Part shown: positions 53,074 through 63,469 of the stretch, in pieces
How positions within the stretch are numbered: the stretch's first letter is position 1
Layout: the number at the start of each line of letters is the position of its first letter
Assembly (NCBI GenBank): GCA_012033335.1
Contig: JAAURB010000004.1
Location: forward strand, 1 to 64,000
Length of the DNA stretch: 64,000 bases
Direction of reading: 5' to 3'
Source of the DNA: Oscillatoriales cyanobacterium RM2_1_1
GTDB lineage: Bacteria; Cyanobacteriota; Cyanobacteriia; Cyanobacteriales; Microcoleaceae
Program-made: the position numbers and the translations under genes
The notes under the pieces: model-generated
What the model was told of the DNA's origin: nothing
Databases searched by the model: none
Seen by the model: only the letters and a program-made list of their open reading frames with translations

Positions 53074-54602
53074 ATGGCAGATTCTTCTCTCTCGGTTGCT
53101 GAGCATTTCCACGAACGCACCAAGTACTCTCCTGAAACCATCAATAGCAAAGCTCAGCCAGAATGGAACAGGCAACCCATTCCATTCAAAACCTATAAGC
53201 TAGGTCAGACCTACGATCTGAAGCCTTACCTTCGAGAAATTTCAGAACCCCTGTCGAAGGATCCTAAGGTCAAGGAAGCCCAACAGCTTTCCCATCTGCT
53301 GATTCATAGCTATGGACTCACGGCCGAGATTTCCAATCCCCCCAACGTCTACTATCTACGGGCAGCTCCCTCTGCTGGAGCCCTTTATCCGGCTGAGGTC
53401 TATATTGTCTCCCGGGGAACTCAGTTTTTACCCCCCGGTCTTTACAACTATCAAGCCCAGAATCACTCCTTATTACAATTCTGGCAGGATCAGGTTTGGT
53501 CTGAGCTCAAGTCAGCTTGCTTCTGGCATCCTGTTCTAGAGCAAACCTATCTGACGATTATTGTCACTGCGGTATTTTATCGCTCCGCATGGCGCTATCA
53601 GGATCGAGCTTACCGGCGGATCTTTCTGGATACCGGTCATCTACTGGGAAACTTTGAACTGGCGGCAGCAATTAATAATTATCGCCCCCATCTGATTGGG
53701 GGCTTCGCTGATCCGGCAATTAATCAGATGCTCTATCTGGATCCATCCCTGGAGGGGCGATCGCCGTTCTGCCCCTGGCGGATCTGTACAATCTTGAGCA
53801 AAATCTGCCTCCCTGTCGTACAGCCCTTCCCTCAGACACTCAAGCCGCCGATCCAGATATTCCGGATGGGGAATTGCTCAGTTACCTGCATCAGGCGACT
53901 CAACTGGGTCAGGATACCTCCGGCGATCAGGGTTGGAAACTGCCCGATCAAGGATCAGCCCTGGAAGACAAGTACAATTTCCCCTTCTGTACTAAGGTCT
54001 CCACGGTGACAGCCTCCATCGACTGGCGCAGAAATCTGGAAGGACTCGATGCCACGTTGCTGCGTCGCCGCTCAACCCGCAGCTATTCCGGTCAGAATCT
54101 CAAGATCGAAGAGCTCCTGGCGTTGCTGGATTTTACCTATCAACCTGACCACTATATTTTGCAGGGACTTGACCGATCCCCAGACTATTTTGATTTGAGT
54201 TTATTGGAGACTTTTATCGCTGTCTCGGGAGTTGAGGGACTGGAGGAAGGCTGCTATTACTATGCTCCTAAGGCTCAGGAACTTCGACAGATTCGGTTTA
54301 AAAATTTCCGTCGAGAGTTGCATTTTCTCTGTCTCAAACAAGATTTGGGTCGGGATGCCGCCGCCGTTTTGTTCCACACAGCAGACCTGAAAAAGGCAGT
54401 CAAACAATATGGCGATCGCGCTTATCGTTATTTGCACATGGATGCAGGACATTTGGGTCAGCGACTTAACCTGGCGGCCTTTTACCTGCGTTTAGGGGTG
54501 AGTGGGATTGCTGGCTTTTTCGACGATCAGGTGAATGAAGTCCTGGGCATTCCCCCCGATGAGGCCGTGATTTACATCACAACCCTGGGCAGACCCCGTT
54601 AG
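53074..54602 (+). pseudogene. SagB-like tandem nitroreductase (frameshifted)
   Basis: First frame (53074 on) has one nitroreductase-like domain (LRAAPSAGALYPAEVYIVSRG, FLDTGHLLGNFELAAAINNYRPHLIGGF) and the second (53874-54602) another (LLRRRSTRSYSGQNLKIEELLALLDFTYQ, MDAGHLGQRLNLAAFYLRLGVSGIAGFFDDQVNEVLGI). A missing G in the run at 53753-53757 (GAGGGGCGATCGCC) breaks the frame; restoring it gives EGAIAVLPLADLYNLEQ. It lies on a HIP1 site. SagB-type FMN enzymes oxidise azolines in peptides, but this is a standalone double-domain form with unknown substrate. Confidence 0.83.
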
Positions 54603-54636
54603 GTTTGCCCAGGGTTGGGTGGGGAATGTCTCCCCT

Positions 54637-54912
54637 CTAACCCCCCGCAACCGCTGGTACAATACTGACTTCATCCCCATCATTCAACTGGGTTTGGGGG
54701 CCTTCAAGAAAGCGAATATCTTCGCTATTCACGTAGAAATTCAAAAATCGGCGGGGTTGGCCCTGGTCATCACAGAGGCTTTTCTTGATGCCAGGACAGA
54801 CTATCTCTAGTGAATCAATCAGTTCTAGAACATCGTTCCCTTCACACTCAAGGGTAGCTTGATTATTGGTGAATTTTTGCAGGGGAGTTGGAATTAAAAC
54901 TTTAACAGTCAT
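54637..54912 (-). CDS. MoaD/ThiS-like sulfur carrier protein
   Basis: The 91-residue product has the ubiquitin-like fold pattern [43 protein letters not shown] and ends in the required Gly-Gly (VPAVAGG). Such carriers hold a thiocarboxylate for sulfur insertion. It lies downstream of thrC on the same strand, a pairing that suggests a role in amino-acid sulfur metabolism. Confidence 0.88.
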   Translation of the reverse strand: MTVKVLIPTPLQKFTNNQATLECEGNDVLELIDSLEIVCPGIKKSLCDDQGQPRRFLNFYVNSEDIRFLEGPQTQLNDGDEVSIVPAVAGG

Positions 54913-55192
54913 GGTGAAATGAATTAAGAATTGGGAGGTGAAAATTGAGAATTGGCAACTGGGAATTAGCAACCCAGAACCCGTAATCAAGACTGGGAAA
55001 CCTTCCTAATTCTCCCCTTTCTCAGGGAGCTAGAGAGGATTTCTTCAGGGAGATTTAAGAGAAATTGGTCTTCAATCAAACTTCAATCAAAAGGGGCCAA
55101 GACTTCTCAATCCAACAACTATTCTGCTAGATCCTGACCCCGTTCTCCCCTTCCTGTAAGGAATTGGAAATGAATTTAGCTGGCGCTATCAT

Positions 55193-56501
55193 CTAGACCA
55201 AAACCTGCTGCCAGTCGAGCCGCTCCAGGGTACGAGCCCGTTCCAGAGCCTGCTCAAAGCATTCTAGCTTGGCTTCAATCGTCAGGGGTTCCCCCACATA
55301 GCCTTGAACCGCTTCCTGGGTTTTGAGGCCATTGCCCGTGATATAGACAACAGTGGTTTCTTCCGGATCAATCTTGCCAGCTTCTACCAGCTTTTTCAAT
55401 ACAGCAATGGTGGTTCCCCCAGCGGTTTCAGTGAAGATGCCTTCGGTTTCAGCTAAGAGCTGAATCCCTTCGATGATTTCTGCATCGGTAACTGATTCAA
55501 TGTGGCCGTTCGTTTTACGGGCTAGTTCTACGGCATAAATGCCATCTGCCGGATTGCCGATGGCGATAGACTTGGCAATGGTGTTAGGCTTGACTGGTGT
55601 AATGAAGTCCTGACCGTCTCTGAAGGCTGTAGCCACCGGGGAACATCCCTCTGCCTGGGCCCCACTGAAGCGAACGGCCTTATCTTCCACCAGACCCACT
55701 TTAATAAACTCCTGAAACCCTTTGTAGATTTTGCCGTAGAGGGAACCGGAGGCAATTGGGGCAACCACATGATCCGGAAGCTTCCAGCCCAACTGTTCTG
55801 CCACTTCAAATCCTAAGGTCTTTGAGCCCTCAGAGTAGTAAGGCCGCAGGTTAATATTGACAAAGCCCCAACCATGGGTATTGGCGACTTCAGAACAGAG
55901 GCGATTCACCTGGTCGTAGTTCCCTTTGACCGCCATCAAAATCGGATTGTAAATTAAGGTTCCCAGGATTTTACCGGCTTCTAGATCCGCTGGAATAAAT
56001 ACACAGCAGTCCAATCCAGCTTTGGCGCGATCGCCGCTGTAGAATTGGCCAGGTTGCCTGTACTAGCACAGGACACGGTGGAAAACCCAGCTCTCTAGCC
56101 CGACTCAGGGCTACAGAGACCACCCGATCTTTGAAGCTCAAAGTGGGCATATTCACCGCATCATTTTTGATGTAGAGATGCTTCAACCCCAAACGGCGTG
56201 CTAGCCGTTCAGATTGCACCAGAGGCGTCATACCTGTTCCCACATCAATCACATCCTCGGTGGCCACGGGCAAAAAGCTCCGGTAACGCCAGATAGAATT
56301 CGGCCCAGCTTCAATTGTGGCCCGGCTGACTTTCTGACGGAGTAAGTCATAGTCGTAGCGAACTTCCAGGGGGCCAAAGCAAACTTCACAAACATGTTTG
56401 GCTTCAAGGGCATATTCTGCGCCACATTCTTTGCAAGCTAACTTGTCAAATGTTGCTCCAGTGATGGCTGCGGTTAAAGATGGAGTTATGGCTTGGGTCA
56501 T
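55193..56501 (-). pseudogene. thrC: Threonine synthase (two frameshifts)
   Basis: The N-terminal frame (56501-55971) has CKECGAEYALEAKHVCEVCFGPLEVRYD and LSFKDRVVSVALSRARELGF with the PLP lysine. It derails at about 56082-56085, where one T is missing (GGGTTTTCCACC). A second loss near 56024-56027 (one G, in GCGATCGCGGCC) shifts again, after which the C-terminal frame continues CCVFIPADLEAGKILGTLIYNPILMAVKGNYDQVNRL to the end. Repairing both gives an uninterrupted threonine synthase. The gene is essential for prototrophy, so errors are likely. Confidence 0.88.
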
Positions 56502-56523
56502 GGGTTTATGCCTCTGGGATCTG

Positions 56524-56565
56524 ATGGTTTGGACTGAATGGTTTGGACTGAATGGTTTGGGCTGG
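56524..56565. repeat. Tandem repeat ATGGTTTGGACTGA, three units of 14
   Basis: Three 14-base units stand just upstream of the thrC start; the spacer to 56877 holds no other recognised feature. Confidence 0.75.
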
Positions 56566-56877
56566 GCGATTTAGATTGGGCGAGTTGGATGAAATGATTT
56601 GGATGAAATGAACGGTTAAATTATCCAAGTTAAATGCAGAATATCATGGCCCAAAAAACCCTGTCAAACATACCCGACTATTTTTGTCGGGATTAAAAAA
56701 TCTTTAACAGTTCCCTGAAGCCTCTCTGAAAATCATTGAGGTCGGGCTTAGTCCGAAACTCTCCTTTGAAAACGATGTTATTCTGTTAGAAGCTTAAGCA
56801 TAAGGTCACAATTCTTAATAGTGTTCTCTGAATGGTTTTCTCTAAAAAAAATTTCCCTTGTAGTTTGCACTTGAACT

Positions 56878-57348
56878 ATGGCAGATGACTCCTATATACA
56901 GATCCTCCTGCAAGATCTGAAAAGCTCGGACAAGGATATTCGTCGCCGGGCCACTCAAGAACTATGGCGACTCTGGTTTGAGCAAAAGGGAGAGGCTGGG
57001 CTGGAGAAGATTCGCAAGTCGGAGGTTTGGTTGCAAATGGGGGAAATCTCGGAGGCTGAAGCAATTTTGAACCAGTTGATCCAGGACTTGCCGGACTTTG
57101 CTGAAGCCTGGAACCGCAGGGCTGTACTCTACTATCTGAGCCATCAATACGAAAAAGCCCTGGAGGATTGCAAGAGGGCGATCGCCCTGAATCCCATTCA
57201 CTTTGGGGCTTTACATGGCACGGGGTTGTGTCATGCGGCTTTAGGCAATTACTCTGCTGCCATTCAAGCCTTTCAGCAGGCGTTGGAGGTGCAGCCCTAT
57301 TCTCTGGAAAATCAGCGGTTGATTCTAGAATGCACTGCCAAGCTCTGA
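56878..57348 (+). CDS. TPR protein
   Basis: The 156-residue protein has an Arg-rich helical start (DLKSSDKDIRRRATQELWRLWFEQKG) then about three TPR units (EAWNRRAVLYYLSHQYEKALEDCKRAIALNPIHFGALHGTGLCHAALGNYSAAIQAFQQALEVQP). It is probably a scaffold for protein contacts. Function unknown. Confidence 0.85.
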   Translation: MADDSYIQILLQDLKSSDKDIRRRATQELWRLWFEQKGEAGLEKIRKSEVWLQMGEISEAEAILNQLIQDLPDFAEAWNRRAVLYYLSHQYEKALEDCKRAIALNPIHFGALHGTGLCHAALGNYSAAIQAFQQALEVQPYSLENQRLILECTAKL

Positions 57349-57384
57349 ACTGCCGCCCTGTCAATCCATAGAAGCACCTGAACC

Positions 57385-57717
57385 ATGCCAGTCACCTACG
57401 ACAATTTTCACCAGATTGAGATTCGAGCGGGTCAGGTGTTGCGGGCTGAACCCTTTCCTGAGGCCCGGAAACCCGCCTATAAGTTGTGGATTGATTTTGG
57501 GGAGCTTGGGGTCAAAAAATCCAGTGCCGGCTTGACCCAGCTTTACTCCATTGATCAGCTCGTAGGGCAACAGATTCTAGCGGTCACCAACTTCCCACCC
57601 CGGCAGGTGGCCAATTTCATGTCTGAGGTGCTGGTGCTGGGGGTAGTTTTGCAGGAGGGAAATGTTGTCCTGGTGCAGCCAGATCGGCAGGTTCCCCTGG
57701 GACAAAGAATCTTGTAG
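57385..57717 (+). CDS. csaA: CsaA-like tRNA-binding domain protein
   Basis: The 110-residue product is a single OB-fold of the tRNA-binding type: IEIRAGQVLRAEPFPEARKPAYKLWIDFGELGVKKSSAGLTQLYSIDQLVGQQILAVTNFPPRQVANFMSEVLVLGV. CsaA acts as a chaperone-like dimer. It follows the TPR gene by 36 bases. Confidence 0.9.
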   Translation: MPVTYDNFHQIEIRAGQVLRAEPFPEARKPAYKLWIDFGELGVKKSSAGLTQLYSIDQLVGQQILAVTNFPPRQVANFMSEVLVLGVVLQEGNVVLVQPDRQVPLGQRIL

Positions 57718-57788
57718 GCAGCGTTGCTTTTTGAGGCTAATTTGAGGCTGATTTTGGGCTGACTCTTGGGGCAATTTTGGCACACAAC

Positions 57789-58097
57789 CTACACTAACCA
57801 TTCCGAAGATCGGGAACCCAAATCCAATGGAATGCTAACGGCTTTTCCCAGACGAGGTTTTTCCCGGGTATTGAGAATGAACGTTTTGACCTGATCGGCA
57901 CTCTCCCAACTGTTGAGATAATCTGCGATCGCATCAAGGTGAGCCAGATAATCCGTCTGACTCATGGGGAAGGACGCTTGCTCCAGGTATTTCCACATCA
58001 CCTGCAGAAAAATTTTGTCCGGCATCCGACGCAATTGCATATCGTAGGAAACCCCCCACTTGTCGAGTAAGATTTGCTGGAGATCCTGACCTGTCAT
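57789..58097 (-). CDS. DUF3067 family protein
   Basis: From the ATG at 58097 the product has 102 residues: MTGQDLQQILLDKWGVSYDMQLRRMPDKIFLQVMWKYLEQASFPMSQTDYLAHLDAIADYLNSW. It matches DUF3067, found in cyanobacteria and plants, sometimes near petC. It is divergent from petC, with a palindrome at 58122-58136 between. Confidence 0.88.
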   Translation of the reverse strand: MTGQDLQQILLDKWGVSYDMQLRRMPDKIFLQVMWKYLEQASFPMSQTDYLAHLDAIADYLNSWESADQVKTFILNTREKPRLGKAVSIPLDLGSRSSEWLV

Positions 58098-58121
58098 GGG
58101 TAACTCCTGAATGGTGAAATG

Positions 58122-58136
58122 GTTACATTTTGTAAC
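58122..58136. promoter_or_regulatory. Perfect inverted repeat GTTACA-TTT-TGTAAC
   Basis: Six-base arms with a three-base centre lie about 25 bases upstream of the DUF3067 start, in the spacer shared with petC. This does not fit the NtcA consensus. It may be an operator for a redox or metal regulator; unproven. Confidence 0.45.
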
Positions 58137-58331
58137 AATAAAAGAATGAGTTAAAAAATGTAATAATACTGAAAGCATTGACGCTTAATCCGACAGTGGA
58201 ATAGCTATGAGGTTTCCCAGTAGAATGGCAGCAAGTCTGTTCGTTCTGCCTGTTACCTCAAGCGATCTACAATTTATTTGACTTTCACTTTGCTAAGAAA
58301 AGTAACATAAAACTCATAATCTCCATTACTC

Positions 58332-58871
58332 ATGGCTCAAATTTCTCAAACACCAGATGTTCCCAGTATGGGTCGTCGCCAGTTCATGAACCTGCTCACC
58401 TTCGGTTCGGCGGCAGGAGTGGCAGCAGGAGCACTATATCCTTTTATAAAGTATTTTGTTCCAGCGTCCAGTGGGGGATCCAGTGGAGGGGTAACAGCCA
58501 AGGATTCCCTGGGCAACGATATCATTGTCAGTGAGTTTCTGGCCAATCATCAACCGGGCGATCGTACCCTGGCCCAGGGATTGAAGGGCGATCCGACTTA
58601 TCTGATCGTCGAAAACGACGGCAACCTGGCAAACTTTGGTCTCAATGCCGTTTGTACCCATCTTGGCTGCGTAGTCCCCTGGAATAATGGCGAAGGCAAG
58701 TTTATCTGTCCCTGCCATGGTTCCCAGTACAATGCCCAAGGAAAAGTCGTTCGGGGGCCTGCACCACTATCTCTGGCCCTAGCCCATGCTGATGTAGTCA
58801 ATGATAAAGTCAGCTTCACCACCTGGACAGAGACTGACTTTCGCACCGATGAAAATCCCTGGTGGACTTAG
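58332..58871 (+). CDS. petC: Cytochrome b6f Rieske iron-sulfur protein
   Basis: PetC carries the 2Fe-2S cluster that takes electrons from plastoquinol. The 179-residue protein has an [30 protein letters not shown] anchor, then [10 protein letters not shown] and [23 protein letters not shown] with the cluster Cys and His. Length is normal. It is followed by petA 219 bases later in an operon. Confidence 0.97.
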   Translation: MAQISQTPDVPSMGRRQFMNLLTFGSAAGVAAGALYPFIKYFVPASSGGSSGGVTAKDSLGNDIIVSEFLANHQPGDRTLAQGLKGDPTYLIVENDGNLANFGLNAVCTHLGCVVPWNNGEGKFICPCHGSQYNAQGKVVRGPAPLSLALAHADVVNDKVSFTTWTETDFRTDENPWWT

Positions 58872-58996
58872 GCCAGGATTCACTTTGGTTTAAGTGGTTC
58901 AGGTCAGTTTTGGTTTGATTCTAGTTTTAGTGTGATTTCAGGTGAGGGCGCTGTTTCAAAAACTCAACCTGTTTTGATTCTGCGGTTTTTAGCTGG

Positions 58997-59074
58997 CTCA
59001 CGATTGACTCACATGATTGACTCAGTTCATGGTTAACTTAGTTCACGATTGACTAGTTCACGATTGACTCAGAG
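58997..59074. repeat. Tandem repeat TTCACGATTGACT (13-16 nt units, five)
   Basis: Five imperfect units fill the petC-petA spacer, ending about 20 bases before petA. Confidence 0.7.
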
Positions 59075-59090
59075 AGAGAACATTATTTAG

Positions 59091-60076
59091 ATGTCAAAGT
59101 TTGATCCAATTACAACCCAACTGCGTAGTCTTGAAGCGGTACGAAATCTGGTCTTGATTCTGGTTGCGACGGCAACTTTGTTTCTGGCCAGTGATCTATT
59201 GTTGCCTCAAAGTGCTGCTGCCTATCCATTCTGGGCTCAACAAACGGCCCCAGAAACTCCCCGCGAACCCACAGGTCGGATTGTTTGTGCGAACTGTCAT
59301 TTGGGCGCAAAGCCCACTGAAGTTGAGATCCCCCAGTCCATTCTGCCCGATACCGTATTCAAAGCCATTGTCAAAATTCCCTATGACACCAATGTCCAGC
59401 AAGTGCTTGGAGATGGCAGTAAAGGTGGGTTGAATGTTGGTGCGGTCTTAATGCTGCCCGAAGGCTTTAAAATTGCTCCCCCTGAGCGACTCTCAGAAGA
59501 ACTTCAGGAAGAGGTTGGCGATTTGTACTTCCAACCCTATAGCGAAGACCAGGAAAATGTCGTGATTGTTGGCCCTCTACCCGGCGAGCAATATCAGGAG
59601 ATTGTCTTCCCAGTGCTTTCTCCTGACCCTAGAACGGATTCCTCCGTTCACTTTGGCAAGTATCCGGTTCATGTTGGGGGTAACCGGGGCCGAGGCCAGG
59701 TTTATCCAGCCGGCAATGCCAGCAACAATGCAGTCTACAAAGCCTCTGCGGCAGGCACAGTGAGCCAGATTGCCAAGGAAGATGAAAGTTACCAGGTCAC
59801 CATCCAGACGGCTGATGGCAAAGAGGTGACTGAAACCATTCCCTTCGGCCCGGAGCTGATTGTTTCTGAAGGGCAGGAAGTGGCGGCGGCTGAAGTTTTG
59901 ACCAGTGATCCCAATGTTGGGGGCTTTGGTCAGGATGATGGTGAGATTGTACTCCAGAGTTCAACTCGGATTCAGTGGTTACTTGGCTTTTTGCCTTGGT
60001 CATGCTAACTCAAATCTTCCTAGTGCTGAAGAAAAAGCAAGTTGAAAAGGTTCAGGCGGCTGAGATGAACTTTTAG
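59091..60076 (+). pseudogene. petA: Cytochrome f (frameshifted near the C-terminus)
   Basis: The product has a signal peptide, the mature start YPFWAQQT with the axial Tyr, and CANCH for heme at about residues 65-70. The core is intact to [14 protein letters not shown] missing G at about 59993 (TTTTTGCCTTGG for TTTTTGGCCTTGG) ends the frame at 60008; the correct reading continues [26 protein letters not shown] to the TAG at 60074-60076, which supplies the membrane anchor. Loss of this anchor would break the complex, so an error in the sequence is likely. Confidence 0.93.
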
Positions 60077-60163
60077 CATCGAATGTTTAGCATCAGGCAA
60101 CATCAAATACGCTTGATTGAAGGCTCCTGACGGCCCAAATAAACCCTGAATCACTCCAATTAA

Positions 60164-60188
60164 AATCCTCCCTTTTAAAGGGAGGATT
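60164..60188. terminator. Bidirectional terminator-like palindrome between petA and clpB
   Basis: AATCCTCCCTTT and AAAGGGAGGATT form a perfect 12-bp stem around a single base, between convergent petA and clpB. Confidence 0.75.
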
Positions 60189-60324
60189 ATTAGTTTGAAA
60201 GAGCTTCGCAGTGACCATAGCAGTTCTGAATCAAGTTCGTCCTCAAGACGGGAGCAACGCCCCTTCTCCCCATTCCACAATCATTTGTGATTGTTGTCAG
60301 GATTGCACCGCAGGGCAGGACATT

Positions 60325-62946
60325 CTATAAACTGACTAGTTCTGCCGGGAGCCGCTTGAACGAGAGCCGCTCATGTTCAATATCGACGAAAATCGTATCC
60401 GTATTGTTGAATTCTCCCCGTAGAATGCCCTTGGCAATTGGAGTTTCCAATTCTTTCTGGATTGCTCGTTTCAGGGGTCGGGCTCCATAGACCGGGTCAA
60501 AGCCTACTTCGCTGAGGAAATCAATTGCCATATCAGAAAGCTTCAAGGCAATTTTGCGATCGCCCAATCGGTTGGCCAGATGTTGCACCTGCACCAGAAC
60601 GATTTGCCGCAGTTGCTCCCGTTGCAGACCTCGGAAAATAATCATCTCATCAATTCGATTGAGAAATTCCGGGCGGAAACTGCCTCGCAGAGCCTCAATT
60701 ACCCGACTCCGCATTTCCTCATACCGGGAGTCATCGCCCGCCACGTCCAGAATATACTGGGAGCCAATATTACTGGTCATGATGATAATCGTGTTCTTAA
60801 AGTCCACGGTATGACCCTGGGCATCCGTGACGCGGCCATCGTCGAGGATTTGCAACATCACGTTAAACACATCGGGATGGGCTTTTTCAATTTCATCAAA
60901 TAAAATCACGGCATAGGGACGACGGCGAATCGCTTCGGTCAATTGTCCGCCTTCATCATAGCCGACATAGCCGGGAGGCGCGCCGATTAGGCGGGATACG
61001 GCATGTTTTTCCATGTATTCGGACATATCAATCCGTACCATGGCTTCTTCTGTATCAAATAGATAGGCTGCTAGAGCCTTGGCCAGTTCTGTTTTACCGA
61101 CTCCCGTGGGGCCGAGGAAAATAAAACTGGCAACGGGACGCTTGGGATCCGATAGCCCGGCCCGCGATCGCTGAATCGCATCGGCAACAGCAGTGACAGC
61201 CTCGTCCTGACCGATCACCCGTTTGTGGAGTTCCTGTTCTAGATTCAGGAGTTTTTCTTTCTCGGATTCCACTAATTTGCTGATGGGAATTCCAGTCCAC
61301 TTGGAGATGATTTCGGCAATGTCTTCCTCGGTGACTTCTTCCCGCAGCAGGGTTTGACCGCTGGTTTGGGTGGCGTGGAGTTCGGTTTCGGCGGCTTTGA
61401 GTTGCTTTTGTAAATCCGCCAGATTGCCAAACTTGAGTTCTGCCGCCCGGTTCAGATCATAATCTCGCTCCGCCTGCTGAATCTCAATGTTGACCCGATC
61501 AATTTCTTCCTTGAGGGCTTGAATATGATTGATCACATTTTTTTCCGATTCCCAGCGGGAATTGAGGGTTTGCTGCTGTTGTTTGAGCTCATCGAGTTCC
61601 TGCTGCAATTTCCCTAACCGTTCCACGGAGGCTGGATCACTTTCTTTCTGCAGGGACAACCGCTCCATTTCCAGTTGCAAAATTCGCCGATCAATTTCAT
61701 CCAACTCTTCTGGCTTGGAGGTGATTTCCATTTTCAGCTTGGCTGCAGCTTCATCAACCAGGTCAATGGCTTTGTCCGGTAGGAAGCGATCGCTGATATA
61801 GCGAGTGGACAGGGTTGCAGCGGCCACTAGGGCAATATCGGAAATCTTCACCCCATGGTGTACCTCGTAGCGTTCCTTCAAGCCCCGAAGAATCGAGATG
61901 GTATCCGTGACGCTAGGTTGATCGACAAACACCTGTTGAAATCGCCGTTCTAAGGCGGCATCTTTCTCAATGTATTTGCGGTATTCATCCAGGGTGGTGG
62001 CCCCAATACAGCGCAGTTCTCCTCGGGCCAGCATGGGTTTGAGTAGGTTTCCGGCATCCATGGATCCTTGGGTGGCTCCGGCTCCGACCACGGTATGAAT
62101 TTCGTCGATGAAGAGAATGACTGTGCCGTTAGAATCAGTGACTTCTTTTAAAACAGCCTTCAGCCGTTCTTCGAATTCTCCTCGGAACTTGGCCCCGGCA
62201 ATCAAAGCCCCCATATCCAGGGCCATCAACTTGCGATCTTTGAGGGATTGGGGGACATCTCCGGCGATGATCCTCTGGGCCAATCCTTCAGCAATAGCTG
62301 TTTTGCCGACTCCAGGTTCTCCAATCAAAACTGGATTATTTTTGGTACGGCGACTGAGAATCTGAACGGTACGCCGAATTTCATCATCCCGCCCAATCAC
62401 CGGGTCAAGTTTGCCCTGGCGGGCTGCTTCAGTTAGATCTCGACCATATTTTTCCAGGGCTTGATATTTCCCCTCCGGATTCTGGTCGGTGACTTTTTGT
62501 TTGCCCCGCACCTGGGTAATGACTTTTTTCAGTCTGGCTTCATCTAGCTTGAACTCCTGGAACAGGGCTTTGCCGAAGCGGTCGTCCTTGGTATACGCCA
62601 GAATGATATGTTCTACGGAGATAAACTCATCGCCATAGTCCTGACGATAGGTTTCCGCATTATCTAGCAAAGTCTCTAAACTGCGACCCAGGTAGACGTT
62701 GGGGTTACTGCCAGTGACCTTGGGCTGACGATTGATAAATGCATCGGTCTGTTCCTGCACCTGAGCTGCAGGAATCCCAGCTTTAGTAAACAATCGAGCC
62801 GCCAGTCCATTAGTTTGTTCCAGGAGAGCTCTCATTAGATGCTCACTCTCGAGCTGTTGATTTTGCGCTTGTTTGACAATCTCGGGAGTTCGGGTTAAGG
62901 CTTCCCAGGTTTTTTCGGTGAATTTGCTTGGATCAGTGGGTTGCAT
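60325..62946 (-). CDS. clpB: ATP-dependent disaggregase ClpB
   Basis: The 873-residue chaperone rescues aggregated proteins with DnaK. It has the N-terminal Clp repeat domain, first Walker [10 protein letters not shown], the long coiled-coil middle domain ([42 protein letters not shown]), second Walker [10 protein letters not shown] and [12 protein letters not shown]. Length is normal. Cyanobacteria often have two ClpB; this could be either. Confidence 0.97.
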   Translation of the reverse strand: MQPTDPSKFTEKTWEALTRTPEIVKQAQNQQLESEHLMRALLEQTNGLAARLFTKAGIPAAQVQEQTDAFINRQPKVTGSNPNVYLGRSLETLLDNAETYRQDYGDEFISVEHIILAYTKDDRFGKALFQEFKLDEARLKKVITQVRGKQKVTDQNPEGKYQALEKYGRDLTEAARQGKLDPVIGRDDEIRRTVQILSRRTKNNPVLIGEPGVGKTAIAEGLAQRIIAGDVPQSLKDRKLMALDMGALIAGAKFRGEFEERLKAVLKEVTDSNGTVILFIDEIHTVVGAGATQGSMDAGNLLKPMLARGELRCIGATTLDEYRKYIEKDAALERRFQQVFVDQPSVTDTISILRGLKERYEVHHGVKISDIALVAAATLSTRYISDRFLPDKAIDLVDEAAAKLKMEITSKPEELDEIDRRILQLEMERLSLQKESDPASVERLGKLQQELDELKQQQQTLNSRWESEKNVINHIQALKEEIDRVNIEIQQAERDYDLNRAAELKFGNLADLQKQLKAAETELHATQTSGQTLLREEVTEEDIAEIISKWTGIPISKLVESEKEKLLNLEQELHKRVIGQDEAVTAVADAIQRSRAGLSDPKRPVASFIFLGPTGVGKTELAKALAAYLFDTEEAMVRIDMSEYMEKHAVSRLIGAPPGYVGYDEGGQLTEAIRRRPYAVILFDEIEKAHPDVFNVMLQILDDGRVTDAQGHTVDFKNTIIIMTSNIGSQYILDVAGDDSRYEEMRSRVIEALRGSFRPEFLNRIDEMIIFRGLQREQLRQIVLVQVQHLANRLGDRKIALKLSDMAIDFLSEVGFDPVYGARPLKRAIQKELETPIAKGILRGEFNNTDTIFVDIEHERLSFKRLPAELVSL

Positions 62947-63469
62947 AAGGGCGATTTTTCTCTGATTTTTTTAACTTTGGGTAATGATTTTAGTGTAAAG
63001 ATCTTGTCTAGTTGACGGCTTGAGCCACTAGTTGACAGTAATTCTAAGTCTTTGACTATAGTCTGACTGGGGTCTAAATGCAGACTAACGTTGCTGTACC
63101 TATCCTGAGCTATGGTTTGACTGTAGCTTAGTTGGAAATGATGTTGCAGTACAATCTACCGTCCCTCTGAGTGAGGGTTTCCGCAATCTAAAAGCCAATA
63201 ACTTCAAACCAGCTAGTCCGTCAAAACCTGGGAAATCGATCATTAGATTGCTAGGACAATTTTCAGCTTAATCTAATCAATAGAGTTCTCAAAAGTCAGA
63301 ATAAAAACTTTTCTATAGCCATCTTAGATCAGTAGCTTGACGCAATGAATTAGAAGATTGATGGAAGATAAAAGGGGCAGTGCACCCTTCCATTTAATAT
63401 CAAATCCTTTTAGTTGCCCATCATCAAAATTCAGTCAAGCTAAGAGTTTCAACCTCTTTTCTGGGACTG
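62947..63469. other. Spacer upstream of clpB containing dispersed repeat copy C
   Basis: The 523-base spacer has no gene. Copy C of the dispersed repeat is at 63332-63398. Heat-shock control elements for clpB might be here, but no CIRCE-type 9-9 repeat was seen. Confidence 0.5.
63332..63398 (-). repeat. Dispersed repeat, copy C
   Basis: Read on the minus strand, it matches copy B (45190-45270) over AAATGGAAGGG and CCATCAATCTTCTAATT..ATTGCGTCAAGCTAC. Confidence 0.7.

Noticed and set aside
58122-58136. NtcA site reading of the petC/DUF3067 palindrome
   Set aside because: The NtcA consensus GTA-N8-TAC is not met; it is listed only as an inverted repeat.
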